Shown here piece after piece: positions 40,492 to 49,826 of a stretch of 64,000 bases of DNA. The DNA is taken from assembly GCA_026415215.1 (NCBI GenBank), contig JAOAHN010000065.1, positions 1 through 64,000 on the forward strand, given 5' to 3'. How positions within the stretch are numbered: position 1 is the stretch's first letter; each line of letters starts with the position of its first letter. Source of the DNA: Candidatus Hydrogenedentota bacterium. Its GTDB lineage: Bacteria; Hydrogenedentota; Hydrogenedentia; Hydrogenedentales; Hydrogenedentaceae. The notes under the pieces are model-generated. The model made no database searches. It had not been told where the DNA came from and worked only from the letters and a program-made list of their open reading frames with translations. The position numbers were made by a program, and so were the translations under genes.

Positions 40492-41538
40492 ATGAAGGCA
40501 CTGCGGTTGTATGCTCCGGGTGATATTCGTTTTGAAGAAGTTCCAACACCATTTCCTAAACAGGATGAAATGTTGATAAGAGTTTTGGCTTGTGGTGTGT
40601 GTGGGTCTGATATTCCTCGAGTATTCGATAATTGGGCTCACAGATACCCTCTAATCCCTGGACACGAATTTTCCGGGGAAGTCGTTGAAGTTGGGGGAGA
40701 TACTGGTAAAGATTGGATAGGCAAAAGAGTAGTTATATATCCACTTATTCCTTGTGGGAAATGTTCCGCTTGTTATTCAGGACTTCCTACACAGTGTATA
40801 AACTATGATTACTTAGGTTCGAGAAGAGATGGAGGATTTGCGGAATATGTTGCAGTTCCCAGGGATAATGTCATACCAGTTCCAGAAGGTATTTCGGGCG
40901 AGGTTTCTGCCCTTACGGAACCTTCTGCGGTGGCGTTGAGAGCAGTGAGGAAATCAAGTATTAACGCAGGTGATACTGTCCTAATAGTTGGAGTGGGAAC
41001 GATAGGATTGTTGATAGGTTTTTGGGCTCAGTTGGCAGGTGCCAGTGTTATGATGATGGATGTAGTAATTGAGAAGCTGAGGTTTGCAAAAAAATTAGGC
41101 TTTCAATATTTAGTAGATGCAAATCAACCAGATGTAGTAGATTGGGTGCGGAAAAGAAGTGATATGGGTGTAGATGTGGTGTTTGAAACATCGGGACATT
41201 ACTCTGGATTAGAGAAGGCTATTATGAGTGCGAGAGTAAATGGGAAAATCGTTTTAGTAGGGAATCCTATAGGAGACAAAATAAGTATAGAGTCTAAAGT
41301 ATATGGAGAGATATTAAGAAGGGAGTTGAGTATCATAGGAATTTGGAATTCAAATAGATTGGAATATCCTAAAAATGAATGGTCCGTGGTGCTTCAGGAA
41401 TTTAGGAGGGAAAGGGTTCCCTTTGAAAAATTGATAACCCATAAAGTATCTCTTTCAGGTATGAAAGATTTACTTTTTGATATTTACCGGAAAAAAGTGT
41501 TTCCCATAAAGGCAATGTATATCAATAATGAGGAGTAG
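40492..41538 (+). CDS. Zinc-dependent alcohol/polyol dehydrogenase (MDR family), first of a pair
   Basis: 348 residues from ATG 40492 (AGGTG eight bases upstream; GTG 40483 is an in-frame alternative). Catalytic zinc ligands in CGVCGSD and GHEFSGEVV, structural zinc Cys cluster CGKCSACYSGLPTQC, and the NAD-binding fold GVGTIGLL. It resembles galactitol-1-phosphate 5-dehydrogenase and sorbitol dehydrogenases (Y-x-x-G-D-I-R-F-E-E-V start). Oxidises a sugar alcohol or its phosphate to a ketose. Five bases before a second, diverged dehydrogenase. Confidence 0.82.
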   Translation: MKALRLYAPGDIRFEEVPTPFPKQDEMLIRVLACGVCGSDIPRVFDNWAHRYPLIPGHEFSGEVVEVGGDTGKDWIGKRVVIYPLIPCGKCSACYSGLPTQCINYDYLGSRRDGGFAEYVAVPRDNVIPVPEGISGEVSALTEPSAVALRAVRKSSINAGDTVLIVGVGTIGLLIGFWAQLAGASVMMMDVVIEKLRFAKKLGFQYLVDANQPDVVDWVRKRSDMGVDVVFETSGHYSGLEKAIMSARVNGKIVLVGNPIGDKISIESKVYGEILRRELSIIGIWNSNRLEYPKNEWSVVLQEFRRERVPFEKLITHKVSLSGMKDLLFDIYRKKVFPIKAMYINNEE

Positions 41539-41543
41539 GTCGA

Positions 41544-42581
41544 ATGTTAGCACTTGTATTAGAAGACATAGGAAGGCTTGTTTTGAAGGAGGTAGAAGTT
41601 CCCAAGGTAGTGCCGGGTTCTATACTTGTAAAAGTGCATGCATGTGCAATATGTGGTTCAGATGTTAGGATTGCAAATCATGGAAATCCCCGAGTAAAAG
41701 TACCTGCTATACTTGGGCATGAATCAGCAGGTGAAGTAGTATCAGTAGGAGAAGGCGTAACAAAGTTTAAGGTTGGGGATAGGGTTGCAATAGGTTCTGA
41801 TGTGCCTTGCGGAAGCTGTGTTTATTGCGAAGCGGGAATAGGAAATGTGTGTGAGACCAACTATGCAATGGGGTATCAGTTCCCTGGTAGTTTTGCGGAA
41901 TATGTGTTATTAAACCCGTTAGTAGTAGAGTTTGGGCCAGTGCATTTGATACCGCCTAATCTTTCCTACGAAGAATCTGCTCTTGCAGAGCCTTTGGCTT
42001 GTTGCCTTAATGCTTTGGAACTCACCGGGGTAAATTTAGGAGAAACTGTGATTGTAATTGGGGGAGGTCCGATCGGCTGTATGATTATGGAGGTAGCAAA
42101 AAGAATGGGTGCTGGAAAAGTGATTGCTGTGTTGAGGTCAAGAAAAAGGCTGGAGATCGTTGGAAGCGTTGCTGATGTAGTAATTATTTCAAGTGAAGAG
42201 GATGTCAGAGAGAGGGTGAAGTCGGAGACATACGGGTTGGGATCTGATGTAGTTATAACCGCTTGCTCTTCTCCTGATGCTCAAGCAGATGCTTTACATC
42301 TTGCGAGGGGTAGGGGAAGGGTTAACTTCTTTGGAGGTTTACCGCCTAATTCTGAAAAGCCAAAGTTGGATTCAAATCTGATACATTACAGGGAATTGTT
42401 AGTTACAGGAGCGCATGGTTCAGTTCCTCGACATCATAGACAGGCTCTTTCGTTGATAGAACAGGGGCTTATAGATGTAAGAAAATATATATCATCTATA
42501 TACTCCTTAACCGATGGTGTTAAAGCTTTTCAGAAAGCCTCAGAAAGGTCCGAGATGCGAATAATTGTTAAGCCTAATTAA
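41544..42581 (+). CDS. Zinc-dependent alcohol/polyol dehydrogenase (MDR family), second of a pair
   Basis: 345 residues. Same family as its neighbour: CAICGSD and GHESAGEVV for the catalytic zinc, a Cys cluster CGSCVYCEAGIGNVC for the structural zinc, and the GGGPIGCMI nucleotide fold. The HGSVPRHHRQALSLIEQG segment near the end is typical of sorbitol/L-threonine-type dehydrogenases. The two proteins are clearly paralogous yet quite different, so they probably act on different substrates of one pathway. Confidence 0.82.
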   Translation: MLALVLEDIGRLVLKEVEVPKVVPGSILVKVHACAICGSDVRIANHGNPRVKVPAILGHESAGEVVSVGEGVTKFKVGDRVAIGSDVPCGSCVYCEAGIGNVCETNYAMGYQFPGSFAEYVLLNPLVVEFGPVHLIPPNLSYEESALAEPLACCLNALELTGVNLGETVIVIGGGPIGCMIMEVAKRMGAGKVIAVLRSRKRLEIVGSVADVVIISSEEDVRERVKSETYGLGSDVVITACSSPDAQADALHLARGRGRVNFFGGLPPNSEKPKLDSNLIHYRELLVTGAHGSVPRHHRQALSLIEQGLIDVRKYISSIYSLTDGVKAFQKASERSEMRIIVKPN

Positions 42582-42619
42582 TACCCTTTGTGAGTTGTAA
42601 GTTTTTGATTTGTTATTTA

Positions 42620-42628
42620 TGTTATATT
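42620..42628 (+). promoter_or_regulatory. Extended -10 promoter upstream of cysE
   Basis: TGTTATATT at 42620-42628 (TG-n-TATATT), 35 bp before the cysE start, in a gap of 82 bp. Confidence 0.4.
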
Positions 42629-42663
42629 AAGTATTAATCTGCAGTATGAGGTAGGAATTGATT

Positions 42664-43458
42664 ATGAAAAAGGCTGACCCTATATGGGCGAGGATTCGTG
42701 AAGAGGCTCAAGAGGGTATACAGAATGAGCCTCTCTTGGCAAGTTTTCTTAATTCCACTATATTATCTCACAAGACATTAGAGGATGCTTTGAGCTACCA
42801 TCTTTCAAGCAAACTTGAGAGTCTTACATTACCTGCATTAGGTTTAAGGGAGCTTATTGATGAGGCATTTGCTAATGAAAAGGGGATAGGAGATGCTATT
42901 AGGGCTGACCTTGTAGCTGTGCACGATCGTGACCCCGCTTGTAGAATGTTTTGCCAGCCCTTGCTTTATTTCAAAGGATTTCAGGCTCTTCAGGCTTATA
43001 GGGTTGCTCACTATTATTGGAATAGGGGCAGGTATCACCTTGCGCTTTTCTTGCAGAGTAGAATTTCTGAAGTTTTTGGTATAGATATACATCCTGCTGC
43101 GAGGATAGGTAAGGGCATATTAATTGACCATGGCACCGGAGTTGTTATTGGGGAAACAGCTATTGTGGGGAATAATGTCTCGATGTTACACGAGGTTACC
43201 CTCGGTGGAACAGGTAAGGAGAGAGGCGATAGACACCCCAAAGTTGCTGATGGGGTATTAATTGCAGCAGGTGCAAAGATATTGGGCAATGTTAAGATAG
43301 GGCAGGGGGCTAAGGTTGCTGCAGGTGCGGTTGTGTTGCGTGATGTTCCTCCACATACTACGGTGGCAGGTGTTCCTGCTAAGCCCGTAGGACCTACTGC
43401 AGAAGAAGTCCCCGCTTTGGTTATGGATCAGTATTTCTCGGATGGTGAAGGCCTTTGA
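42664..43458 (+). CDS. cysE: Serine O-acetyltransferase
   Basis: 264 residues from ATG 42664 (GAGGTAGG upstream; the in-frame TTG at 42658 is unlikely). N-terminal helical SATase domain (DPIWARIREEAQEG; AVHDRDPACRMF) and C-terminal left-handed beta helix of hexapeptide repeats with the catalytic HGTGVVIGET loop and AGAKILGNVKIG. Makes O-acetylserine, the precursor of cysteine. Long form, as in enterobacterial CysE, with the C-terminal tail that can bind cysteine or CysK. Confidence 0.96.
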   Translation: MKKADPIWARIREEAQEGIQNEPLLASFLNSTILSHKTLEDALSYHLSSKLESLTLPALGLRELIDEAFANEKGIGDAIRADLVAVHDRDPACRMFCQPLLYFKGFQALQAYRVAHYYWNRGRYHLALFLQSRISEVFGIDIHPAARIGKGILIDHGTGVVIGETAIVGNNVSMLHEVTLGGTGKERGDRHPKVADGVLIAAGAKILGNVKIGQGAKVAAGAVVLRDVPPHTTVAGVPAKPVGPTAEEVPALVMDQYFSDGEGL

Positions 43459-43950
43459 TTTGTAACTTTAATTTACCCTCAACTTTTTCAGCTTCTGACA
43501 TTATATATTTAACTGAGGGAATGGAATGTTCCTCCCGAAAATGAATTTTCTTACTAATATTTTTTATTTGTTATGAGGTTTTGCAGAAGTTAGTTTTTTG
43601 TAAAAATGTGAAGTGATCGAGTTGCAAATATTTTGATACTCCGTTTGGTAAACTGTTCTTTTGTTTTTGTAAGGATATTGTGTTCTATTTTTTAACCGTC
43701 TCCACCTATTATAAATCCACACCGGTCACGATTAGCGTTGGAGAAGATTTTCTATATTTTCTTAATGGAACTAATCAGGAAAAGCTCTGTAATCATTTAG
43801 CGTTTTTTAGTTTACCTTCTCCACTTTCTTTCATTTAGATGTTGCAGGTAAAGGCTTATTAATCACGACTGAGATATTGTTAACCGCATTTCATTAGCTA
43901 ATGTTATTCTGGTTATTCTGGATGGGGAGAGTAAATAGTTCGCGGTTCTC
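43459..43950. other. 492-bp convergent intergenic region with no gene seen
   Basis: Lies between the 3' ends of cysE and the first protease gene. No start codon with a useful frame, no tRNA-like cloverleaf, no clean hairpin with a T-run. A 9-bp tandem duplication (43903-43920) is the only visible repeat. It may be a decayed gene remnant or an untranslated RNA, but I see no positive evidence for either. Confidence 0.5.
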
Positions 43951-46236
43951 TTATTTTTCAGGATTCAAATTTGAAGTGCTGATTTTTACATCTTTGAACC
44001 AAGGGATTTTTTGGGATTCAAAGGGGACAAAGTCAAGACTATCTGTAGGGTCTGTCCCATAGTGAATTTCTACCCAATCGCTTACTCCGTCTCCATCGGT
44101 ATCTCTACTCGTTGGGTTAGTGGCATAACCGTGTGTGCTCATTAACTCATCGTAGTCTGTCAAGCCGTCATAGTCAGAATCTACCTTATTGGGGTCGGAT
44201 GGAAATCCGAAAATCCCGTTGATTTCATCGTAGTCTGATATACCATCTCCGTCAGTATCAGTGTCATTATCTTGAATAACTAACTCAAAGGATAGGTTAT
44301 TTTCGGCTAATCTCAAACATTGGGGTGACTCAAGGGTTAGTTTTATTTTTTTCTCTGGTTCAGTATGAGTGTTATCAATTATTTGTATAGTTACATAACT
44401 TTGGGTTGAGTTGGGAGTGAAGTTCACCGTGGTTGAACTGAGGGTATAATCTATACCACTGGAGGCATTTTCAGTTTCTACTTTGAGTGTCACTTCTCCG
44501 CTATTACTCCTTGCAGGGCTACTGAGTGTCAGCATAACATTTTTTGTATAATTCTGCTCTTCAATTACGAAGGAGGTTTCTGCAAATTTAACGGCTGGTG
44601 GTTCCAAAAAATCTTTCGCAAGTCGATATGTAACATCGAATCTTCCGAAGTAGTCTGGCTCTGTTGGGGTATTACAAGATGCTCCACCGCCCCATAGTTG
44701 TCCTATGATTTGTTTAGTATTCGTGAGTAGTAATGGGCTACCAGAGGAACCAGGTTCAGTTGTTCCTTGGTCCCAAGTTACTTCGTGATAATAGAGAGAG
44801 TAGGGGTTGTCATTGTTAGTTTTTCTTCCAAAGCTTATTCTTTTATAGCTTCCACTGGGATGGTGTATATCAGTTACTTGCGTACCTATAGCAAGAATGG
44901 CGGTGGTCCATCCAACGAATACTGAGTCTTCCGGGGGGGAATTTCGCATTCTCATTAAGGTGAAGTCATTACCGCCACCATAATAGGCACTTCCCCCCAT
45001 TCCTACAAGGTAATCTGCACCTCCTGTAGTTCTTGGAACACTTGAGAGGCTCGGCGGAGTGCCATTACAGGTAGATGTTTGATAAAACCAATAGAATTCC
45101 ACGGTGTCCGCTCCCCTATATCCACTTTGTGAGTTGACACAGTGGTTTGCAGTTAATATATATGGAATCTGAGTGCAGGGGTCATTATCGGCAATTAATG
45201 TTCCTGTGCAGAAGAGAGCGTATGGCTGGCTTACTACTCCCAATCCTACGACTCCCTTCCCTATTTCTGACCAATTGGGATAGCAAGTGAAATCTAAATT
45301 ACAGCTTCCTGCTTTTGATAATATCTGTATAGGATCCTGGTATATTCCAATTACCTCGGATATTTCAAAGTCTGCTTCACTTATACTACTATCAGGTTCA
45401 ACTCGGCATATTACTCTGACTTTGTCTGAAAAACAAGTGGGTAGCCAATTAGATAGCGAATGAATGGTATCAGCATTTAATGGCCCTATGCACTGCGTAT
45501 CGGTGCGGATCGGAATTATCAAAAAAGAGACACTATTAGACATTTTGGAGAGGGGTTGAATGTTTATCCTCATGCCTATGCTGTGTGGAAAGTGAATGTC
45601 TAATGCCCATATAAATGACCCGTCGGGAAGAATCCTCCAATTCCCATGAGATGTATTCTCTCCGATTACTATAATATCTTCTGGAAGCTTCTCAATAATC
45701 CCTATTCTATAAATGCCTTTTTCCCAATTAACTATGGATTTACTATCTTCTTCTATCAATTTTTCTTTCGCTAATGGGGGCAGGGTTATAAGTTCTACAC
45801 CATCTAACCTGATGAATTTTTCTATTTCCTTTTGGGTAAGAAACCTCTCCTCTCTCTGTTTATAATGTGGAGAAACGAAATTCTCTGATGATACGGACAC
45901 CTCCTTAAATTTAGATAAATCTTTATTTGTTATACCCAGTTCGTCTTTTTCTTTCTGGGATAGAAGTTTTCCATTTAGATAGTAAAGTTCGTAATGTTTG
46001 TTTGTAGAAAGTTCCCTGATTATTGCCCCTTTGAGTATAGAATTTTCATTTTTAGGTGCTCGTTCGTCCCATAGAGCGTGAATTTCATATCCTTGTTTTT
46101 TTGAGTTCATTAAGTCTTGCAGTTCTATTGGGAAATTAGGTTCTCCGAAGAGAGTGTAACTATAGGTAAGAAGAATTATGGATGAGAATAGGTATAGAGA
46201 CCTGTAATAGGATTTTTTCACACAGCCCATCAACAT
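43951..46236 (-). CDS. Secreted lysyl-endopeptidase-like serine protease with Calx-beta and thrombospondin type 3 modules
   Basis: 761 residues. Signal peptide within the first ~31 (YLFSSIILLTYSYTLFG). Residues 32-290 are a unique N-terminal region shared with the neighbour. The protease domain (about 325-535) has His in TANHC (~364), Asp in NDFTLM (~422) and Ser in EPGSSGSPLL (~497); IHHPSGSYKRIS and GQLWGGGASC match Achromobacter lysyl endopeptidase. Then a Calx-beta domain (~545-660) and three Ca2+-binding TSP type 3 repeats (TDTDGDGISDYDE, VDSDYDGLTDYDE, RDTDGDGVSDWVE). Likely an extracellular, calcium-stabilised protease. Nine bases downstream of its paralogue. Confidence 0.85.
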   Translation of the reverse strand: MLMGCVKKSYYRSLYLFSSIILLTYSYTLFGEPNFPIELQDLMNSKKQGYEIHALWDERAPKNENSILKGAIIRELSTNKHYELYYLNGKLLSQKEKDELGITNKDLSKFKEVSVSSENFVSPHYKQREERFLTQKEIEKFIRLDGVELITLPPLAKEKLIEEDSKSIVNWEKGIYRIGIIEKLPEDIIVIGENTSHGNWRILPDGSFIWALDIHFPHSIGMRINIQPLSKMSNSVSFLIIPIRTDTQCIGPLNADTIHSLSNWLPTCFSDKVRVICRVEPDSSISEADFEISEVIGIYQDPIQILSKAGSCNLDFTCYPNWSEIGKGVVGLGVVSQPYALFCTGTLIADNDPCTQIPYILTANHCVNSQSGYRGADTVEFYWFYQTSTCNGTPPSLSSVPRTTGGADYLVGMGGSAYYGGGNDFTLMRMRNSPPEDSVFVGWTTAILAIGTQVTDIHHPSGSYKRISFGRKTNNDNPYSLYYHEVTWDQGTTEPGSSGSPLLLTNTKQIIGQLWGGGASCNTPTEPDYFGRFDVTYRLAKDFLEPPAVKFAETSFVIEEQNYTKNVMLTLSSPARSNSGEVTLKVETENASSGIDYTLSSTTVNFTPNSTQSYVTIQIIDNTHTEPEKKIKLTLESPQCLRLAENNLSFELVIQDNDTDTDGDGISDYDEINGIFGFPSDPNKVDSDYDGLTDYDELMSTHGYATNPTSRDTDGDGVSDWVEIHYGTDPTDSLDFVPFESQKIPWFKDVKISTSNLNPEK

Positions 46237-46245
46237 ATTCCCGTT

Positions 46246-47970
46246 TTATGTATTTAACTGGTTCCAAATTAATTGGATATCCGAGGCGTTAAATTTTCCG
46301 TCTTTATTTAAATCGCAAGATGGCTCGTAAATTATTCCCAATGATGAGTTCACTATGTAAGTTAGGTCTACCTCGTTTACTTCGCCTGAATTATCTATAT
46401 CGTAGTTTACCTCAGATACAGGGAGGAATGGTTCAAGGATTGGGTAGCTTACATCGAACCTTCCAAAATAATCGGGCTCGGTCATATTGTTACAACTTGC
46501 AGTGCCACCCCATAGTTGACCTATAACGAGACCCGTAGATGCCCAAATCAATGGGGAACCAGAGGAACCTGCTTCAGTGCTACTTTGATAATACTTTACC
46601 TCATGGAATCTCTTTAAAGGTTGTAAGTTTGCTCCTCCATAGTACGGGCTTCCACCGTTAGTTGTATTGCCGAAAGATATATGTTTGTAGCTACTCCCGG
46701 GATGGTGAATGACAACTACATCTGTTCCTAAAGAGATGGGATAGTTAGTATAGCCAAACTCAAATATGTTATCGGGAGGAGGGTTATTAATTTGTAGAAG
46801 GGTTACATCGGTTCCTGTTTCTAAAGGCGAGGTGGCAAGTAACTGAGCTCCCCCAGTTGTTATTGGCACTGTAGATATCGAAGGCACTATGCCTTTACAT
46901 TGGTCAGATTGGTAGAACCAGATAAATTCCAGTGACTCCGCTTTAGCTTGGTCAGATACACAATGATTTGCTGTTAGGATTAAGTTGGAAACAGTAGTTG
47001 GGTCATTGTTGCTGAGAACACTTCCCGTGCAGAATATTATGTACTTATGGCTAATGGTCTCGAGACCTAATACTCCTGAGCTCATAATGTCCCAGGGTGA
47101 ATAGCACATAACATCTTCATAGCAAGAAGCTACTTTTGTAAGCTCCTCAAAGGGGTCTTTTAATATGCATCCATAGGCCATAATTTCAATAGTGTGAAAG
47201 TCCGAACTTGAAGAAGATGGTTTGATGTAGTAGAGATGAGCAATGGGTCCCTTAGCAAGAGGAGTCCATACTTCTTTATTGTAGAAATAAACTACTCTGA
47301 AATCATCTTCTGCTTCGCCTTTGATGATAATTTTGTGCTGTGGAGGAAGCATACCGTCCACTCGGAGTTTCAATCTTATTCCCAAGGCGTTGTTAGAAAA
47401 GAATCCTATCGTTTTTATGTCCATCCTATCTATCTTTTTTGCGTCACATTTAATTTCTGAAAATTTGCTAAATATCTTTATCTTTTCATCTAAATCTTTA
47501 ACTTTTCCTATTACCTTGCCCTCTTTGGATAGAGAGAACTCTACTTCCCACTGTTCTATTTGTGGAAGGGTAATGTAGTTACTCGGGGCAGGCATAAGAG
47601 AACAAATTTTGTCATAGGTAGTATCGAGCTGTGCAAGTTTATTGGGCAATTTGTCTTTTTTGAATTTGCTATTTAGTGATGGAGGTATTTCAATATACCC
47701 AGGATTCCAATTTTTTGGCTTGAGTTGGACGAGTGATATATCATCTCTACTTAAAATTTTCCCTTCGGGGGTTATGTAGATTTCTTCATATTTGTTGGTA
47801 TTAGTATTCAGAAGGAGTATTCCTTCAACGAAGCCATTGGGAGTTTTTTCTTCCCAAGTAAGTTGCAATTTAAACGGTGGGTTAGTATATCCTAATTTCT
47901 CCAGAGTATTTTCTATTTCAGCAGTTTGATGGTGAAGTAAGAGCAAAGAAATATGTAAAATCAAATACAT
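46246..47970 (-). CDS. Secreted lysyl-endopeptidase-like serine protease with dockerin-like C-terminus
   Basis: 574 residues from ATG 47970, chosen because it has AAGGAT upstream and opens a signal peptide (MYLILHISLLLLHHQTAE); a longer frame to 48075 would run into the divergent gene. The protease domain has His in TANHC (~332), Asp in GTDVTLL (~385) and Ser in EAGSSGSPLI (~471), and shares GQLWGG-ASCN and EPDYFGRFDV with the next gene. The C-terminal ~55 residues hold two EF-hand-like dockerin repeats (DIDNSGEVNEVDL; DLNKDGKFNASDI), a module that in other bacteria binds cohesins or anchors proteins. First gene of the protease pair. Confidence 0.82.
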   Translation of the reverse strand: MYLILHISLLLLHHQTAEIENTLEKLGYTNPPFKLQLTWEEKTPNGFVEGILLLNTNTNKYEEIYITPEGKILSRDDISLVQLKPKNWNPGYIEIPPSLNSKFKKDKLPNKLAQLDTTYDKICSLMPAPSNYITLPQIEQWEVEFSLSKEGKVIGKVKDLDEKIKIFSKFSEIKCDAKKIDRMDIKTIGFFSNNALGIRLKLRVDGMLPPQHKIIIKGEAEDDFRVVYFYNKEVWTPLAKGPIAHLYYIKPSSSSSDFHTIEIMAYGCILKDPFEELTKVASCYEDVMCYSPWDIMSSGVLGLETISHKYIIFCTGSVLSNNDPTTVSNLILTANHCVSDQAKAESLEFIWFYQSDQCKGIVPSISTVPITTGGAQLLATSPLETGTDVTLLQINNPPPDNIFEFGYTNYPISLGTDVVVIHHPGSSYKHISFGNTTNGGSPYYGGANLQPLKRFHEVKYYQSSTEAGSSGSPLIWASTGLVIGQLWGGTASCNNMTEPDYFGRFDVSYPILEPFLPVSEVNYDIDNSGEVNEVDLTYIVNSSLGIIYEPSCDLNKDGKFNASDIQLIWNQLNT

Positions 47971-48066
47971 TCGTTGTGTATCCTTGCTATATGAGCTGTC
48001 GCCAAAGCAATATATTTGATTATACACTAAAAATAATTGGGTTAGTGTTGTTTCTGGCTTGTTGAG

Positions 48067-49188
48067 ATGTTTCATAAGTTTTCTTACAATAAGGTAAGTA
48101 GAGTAATTATATTTCTCATCGGGATGTGGTTTAATTCTTTGTCCTTTTCAATAGAGCTTGGGGTAAACTACAGTTCCTCCGATGAGATGGAAATTGGAGA
48201 TATTAAATTCAAGTCTGGAAAGTATAGTGAAGGAATCTCAATTACCTTTGTCAAAGATAAAGTAAAACCATTTGTAACATTTTTGTTTTCACCGAGCCCG
48301 AAAGATAGTGAATTAGCAGAAGTGGAATTAGTGGGAAAGAGGATAAGAAATCCTGTATTTAAGGCAGTTTGTTATGAGTTAAAATCTGAAAATAGTAGAG
48401 TTGAGAGGGACTATTATTGGTTCGTATTAACACATCCTAAGATTTTTTTATTCATAATGAAGACTCCAATCATAGAGGTGCAGTGTGAACTAAAGGGCAT
48501 ATTTAACAACCTGCTTCTTGAGCAAGGTAAGTTAAGCACTGATGTAAATGGTGAAAAAATGATTGTGATACCCATCTCTCCGGAGGTTATAACTGCTAAT
48601 TTGAATGATGCATCTGATAGTCCTATGATAAAATTTGCTTCTCAGAATATAGAACAGAGCAAGATATACGGATTTATATTTTTTGTTTCGCCACCCATTA
48701 TGCCTAAACTTTATTATTCTCCATCTGATTTTGGTTTTGAGCATGGGTTTAGTTTCTCTATGGTTAATCCATATTCTCCATCATCGACTTGTGATTTTTT
48801 TATTCCTGAGGCGGACAAAGTTAGTTCTTTTAGGAGAGGAGAGTTCCTAATTTGGGGAAAGTTTTTATATCAATTAGGTGAATATGGACAATACAGTAAG
48901 CTTGTGATATTCGATATGTCTACTTTGTCATATAATAAAGAATCAATAAAGTGGCAATTGGCTTTTGACACTCCTTTTACGGGGTCAATTACTTTTAAAG
49001 GGAGATTGTCAAACATAGGTTCAGCAGTAATAAATGGTGTAGTAGATGAATCTCTAAAATATATACCTGTTAGATGTCGCATAGAAAAGGGAACTGCTAA
49101 GAAAGAAGAAATGGTATTAGATGTTCCTCAAAGAGAAGACTATCAACTGTATAGCGACATCTTACCCGAATTGAAAAAAAATCCCTAA
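48067..49188 (+). CDS. Secreted protein of unknown family
   Basis: 373 residues, not recognised. A signal peptide is likely (SRVIIFLIGMWFNSLSFS, cleavage near residue 28). The mature part is beta-rich with alternating hydrophobic and polar residues and only a few Cys (for example in KAVCYELK, EVQCELKG, SSTCDFF and VRCRIEKG), and no catalytic motif is visible. The ATG has no clear ribosome-binding site. It is divergent from the protease pair, sharing a 96-bp control region, so a joint role in secretion, inhibition or substrate binding is possible but unproven. Ends 10 bp from the convergent yqaA-like gene. Confidence 0.6.
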   Translation: MFHKFSYNKVSRVIIFLIGMWFNSLSFSIELGVNYSSSDEMEIGDIKFKSGKYSEGISITFVKDKVKPFVTFLFSPSPKDSELAEVELVGKRIRNPVFKAVCYELKSENSRVERDYYWFVLTHPKIFLFIMKTPIIEVQCELKGIFNNLLLEQGKLSTDVNGEKMIVIPISPEVITANLNDASDSPMIKFASQNIEQSKIYGFIFFVSPPIMPKLYYSPSDFGFEHGFSFSMVNPYSPSSTCDFFIPEADKVSSFRRGEFLIWGKFLYQLGEYGQYSKLVIFDMSTLSYNKESIKWQLAFDTPFTGSITFKGRLSNIGSAVINGVVDESLKYIPVRCRIEKGTAKKEEMVLDVPQREDYQLYSDILPELKKNP

Positions 49189-49198
49189 GAAATCTTTT

Positions 49199-49795
49199 CT
49201 ATGAAGCCCACCATTTGATTACTAAGAATCCTCCTATCAGTAGTATTGTAAATGCGATGACACACCATTCGAACCACTTGTCGATGAAAGTTCTTATGCG
49301 TTCGCCGAAGAAGAAGATTAATATTCCAACTAAGAAAAATCTGGCAGACCTACCTATTGTAGATGCAATTACGAACATAGGAAAATTGATTGTGCACACT
49401 CCAGCAGCTATTGTAATTACCTTATAGGGTATTGGAGTGAATGCGGCTGTAAATACTACCCAAAAATTGTGGGTTTCATAGAGATTTCTTACATATTCAA
49501 AGTTTTCCCTTGTGAATCCGGGAACATAACTAAAAAAGAAGTCCTGAACTATCAGCCAAGTGGAGTATCCTATAATATACCCTCCTATCCCACCTAAGAT
49601 TGACCCTATACTACACACAGAAGCGAACCAAAAAGATTTTTTGGGGTCACCTACACATAGCGCTATTAATAATACATCAGGAGGTATGGGGAAAAAGCTC
49701 GATTCTGCAAACGCTAGTAGAAAGAGAGCAATGGTTCCGTAAGGTGATTCTGCCCAACTTAATACCCATTCATATAACCTTTTCAAAAAACTCAT
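49199..49795 (-). CDS. YqaA-like SNARE-associated/DedA family membrane protein
   Basis: 198 residues from ATG 49795 (AAAGG seven bases upstream; an in-frame TTG at 49819 is less likely). About five hydrophobic segments with SSFFPIPPDVLLIALCV near residue 40 and FTPIPYKVITIAAGV near 125, the re-entrant-loop signature (F-x-P-x-P-x-E/D) of DedA/VTT proteins. These flip phospholipids or undecaprenyl phosphate across the inner membrane. Cotranscribed after surE (gap 31 bp). Confidence 0.85.
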   Translation of the reverse strand: MSFLKRLYEWVLSWAESPYGTIALFLLAFAESSFFPIPPDVLLIALCVGDPKKSFWFASVCSIGSILGGIGGYIIGYSTWLIVQDFFFSYVPGFTRENFEYVRNLYETHNFWVVFTAAFTPIPYKVITIAAGVCTINFPMFVIASTIGRSARFFLVGILIFFFGERIRTFIDKWFEWCVIAFTILLIGGFLVIKWWAS

Positions 49796-49826
49796 TAGAT
49801 AGCCTTTGGCGTTAAGCAATTCTAAT

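Noticed and set aside
43903-43920. Tandem GTTATTCTG pair as a repeat array
   Set aside because: Only two copies, 9 bp each; expected by chance in this composition.
47971-48075. N-terminal extension of the dockerin protease
   Set aside because: It would overlap the divergent gene start at 48067 and hide the signal peptide; ATG 47970 is better supported.
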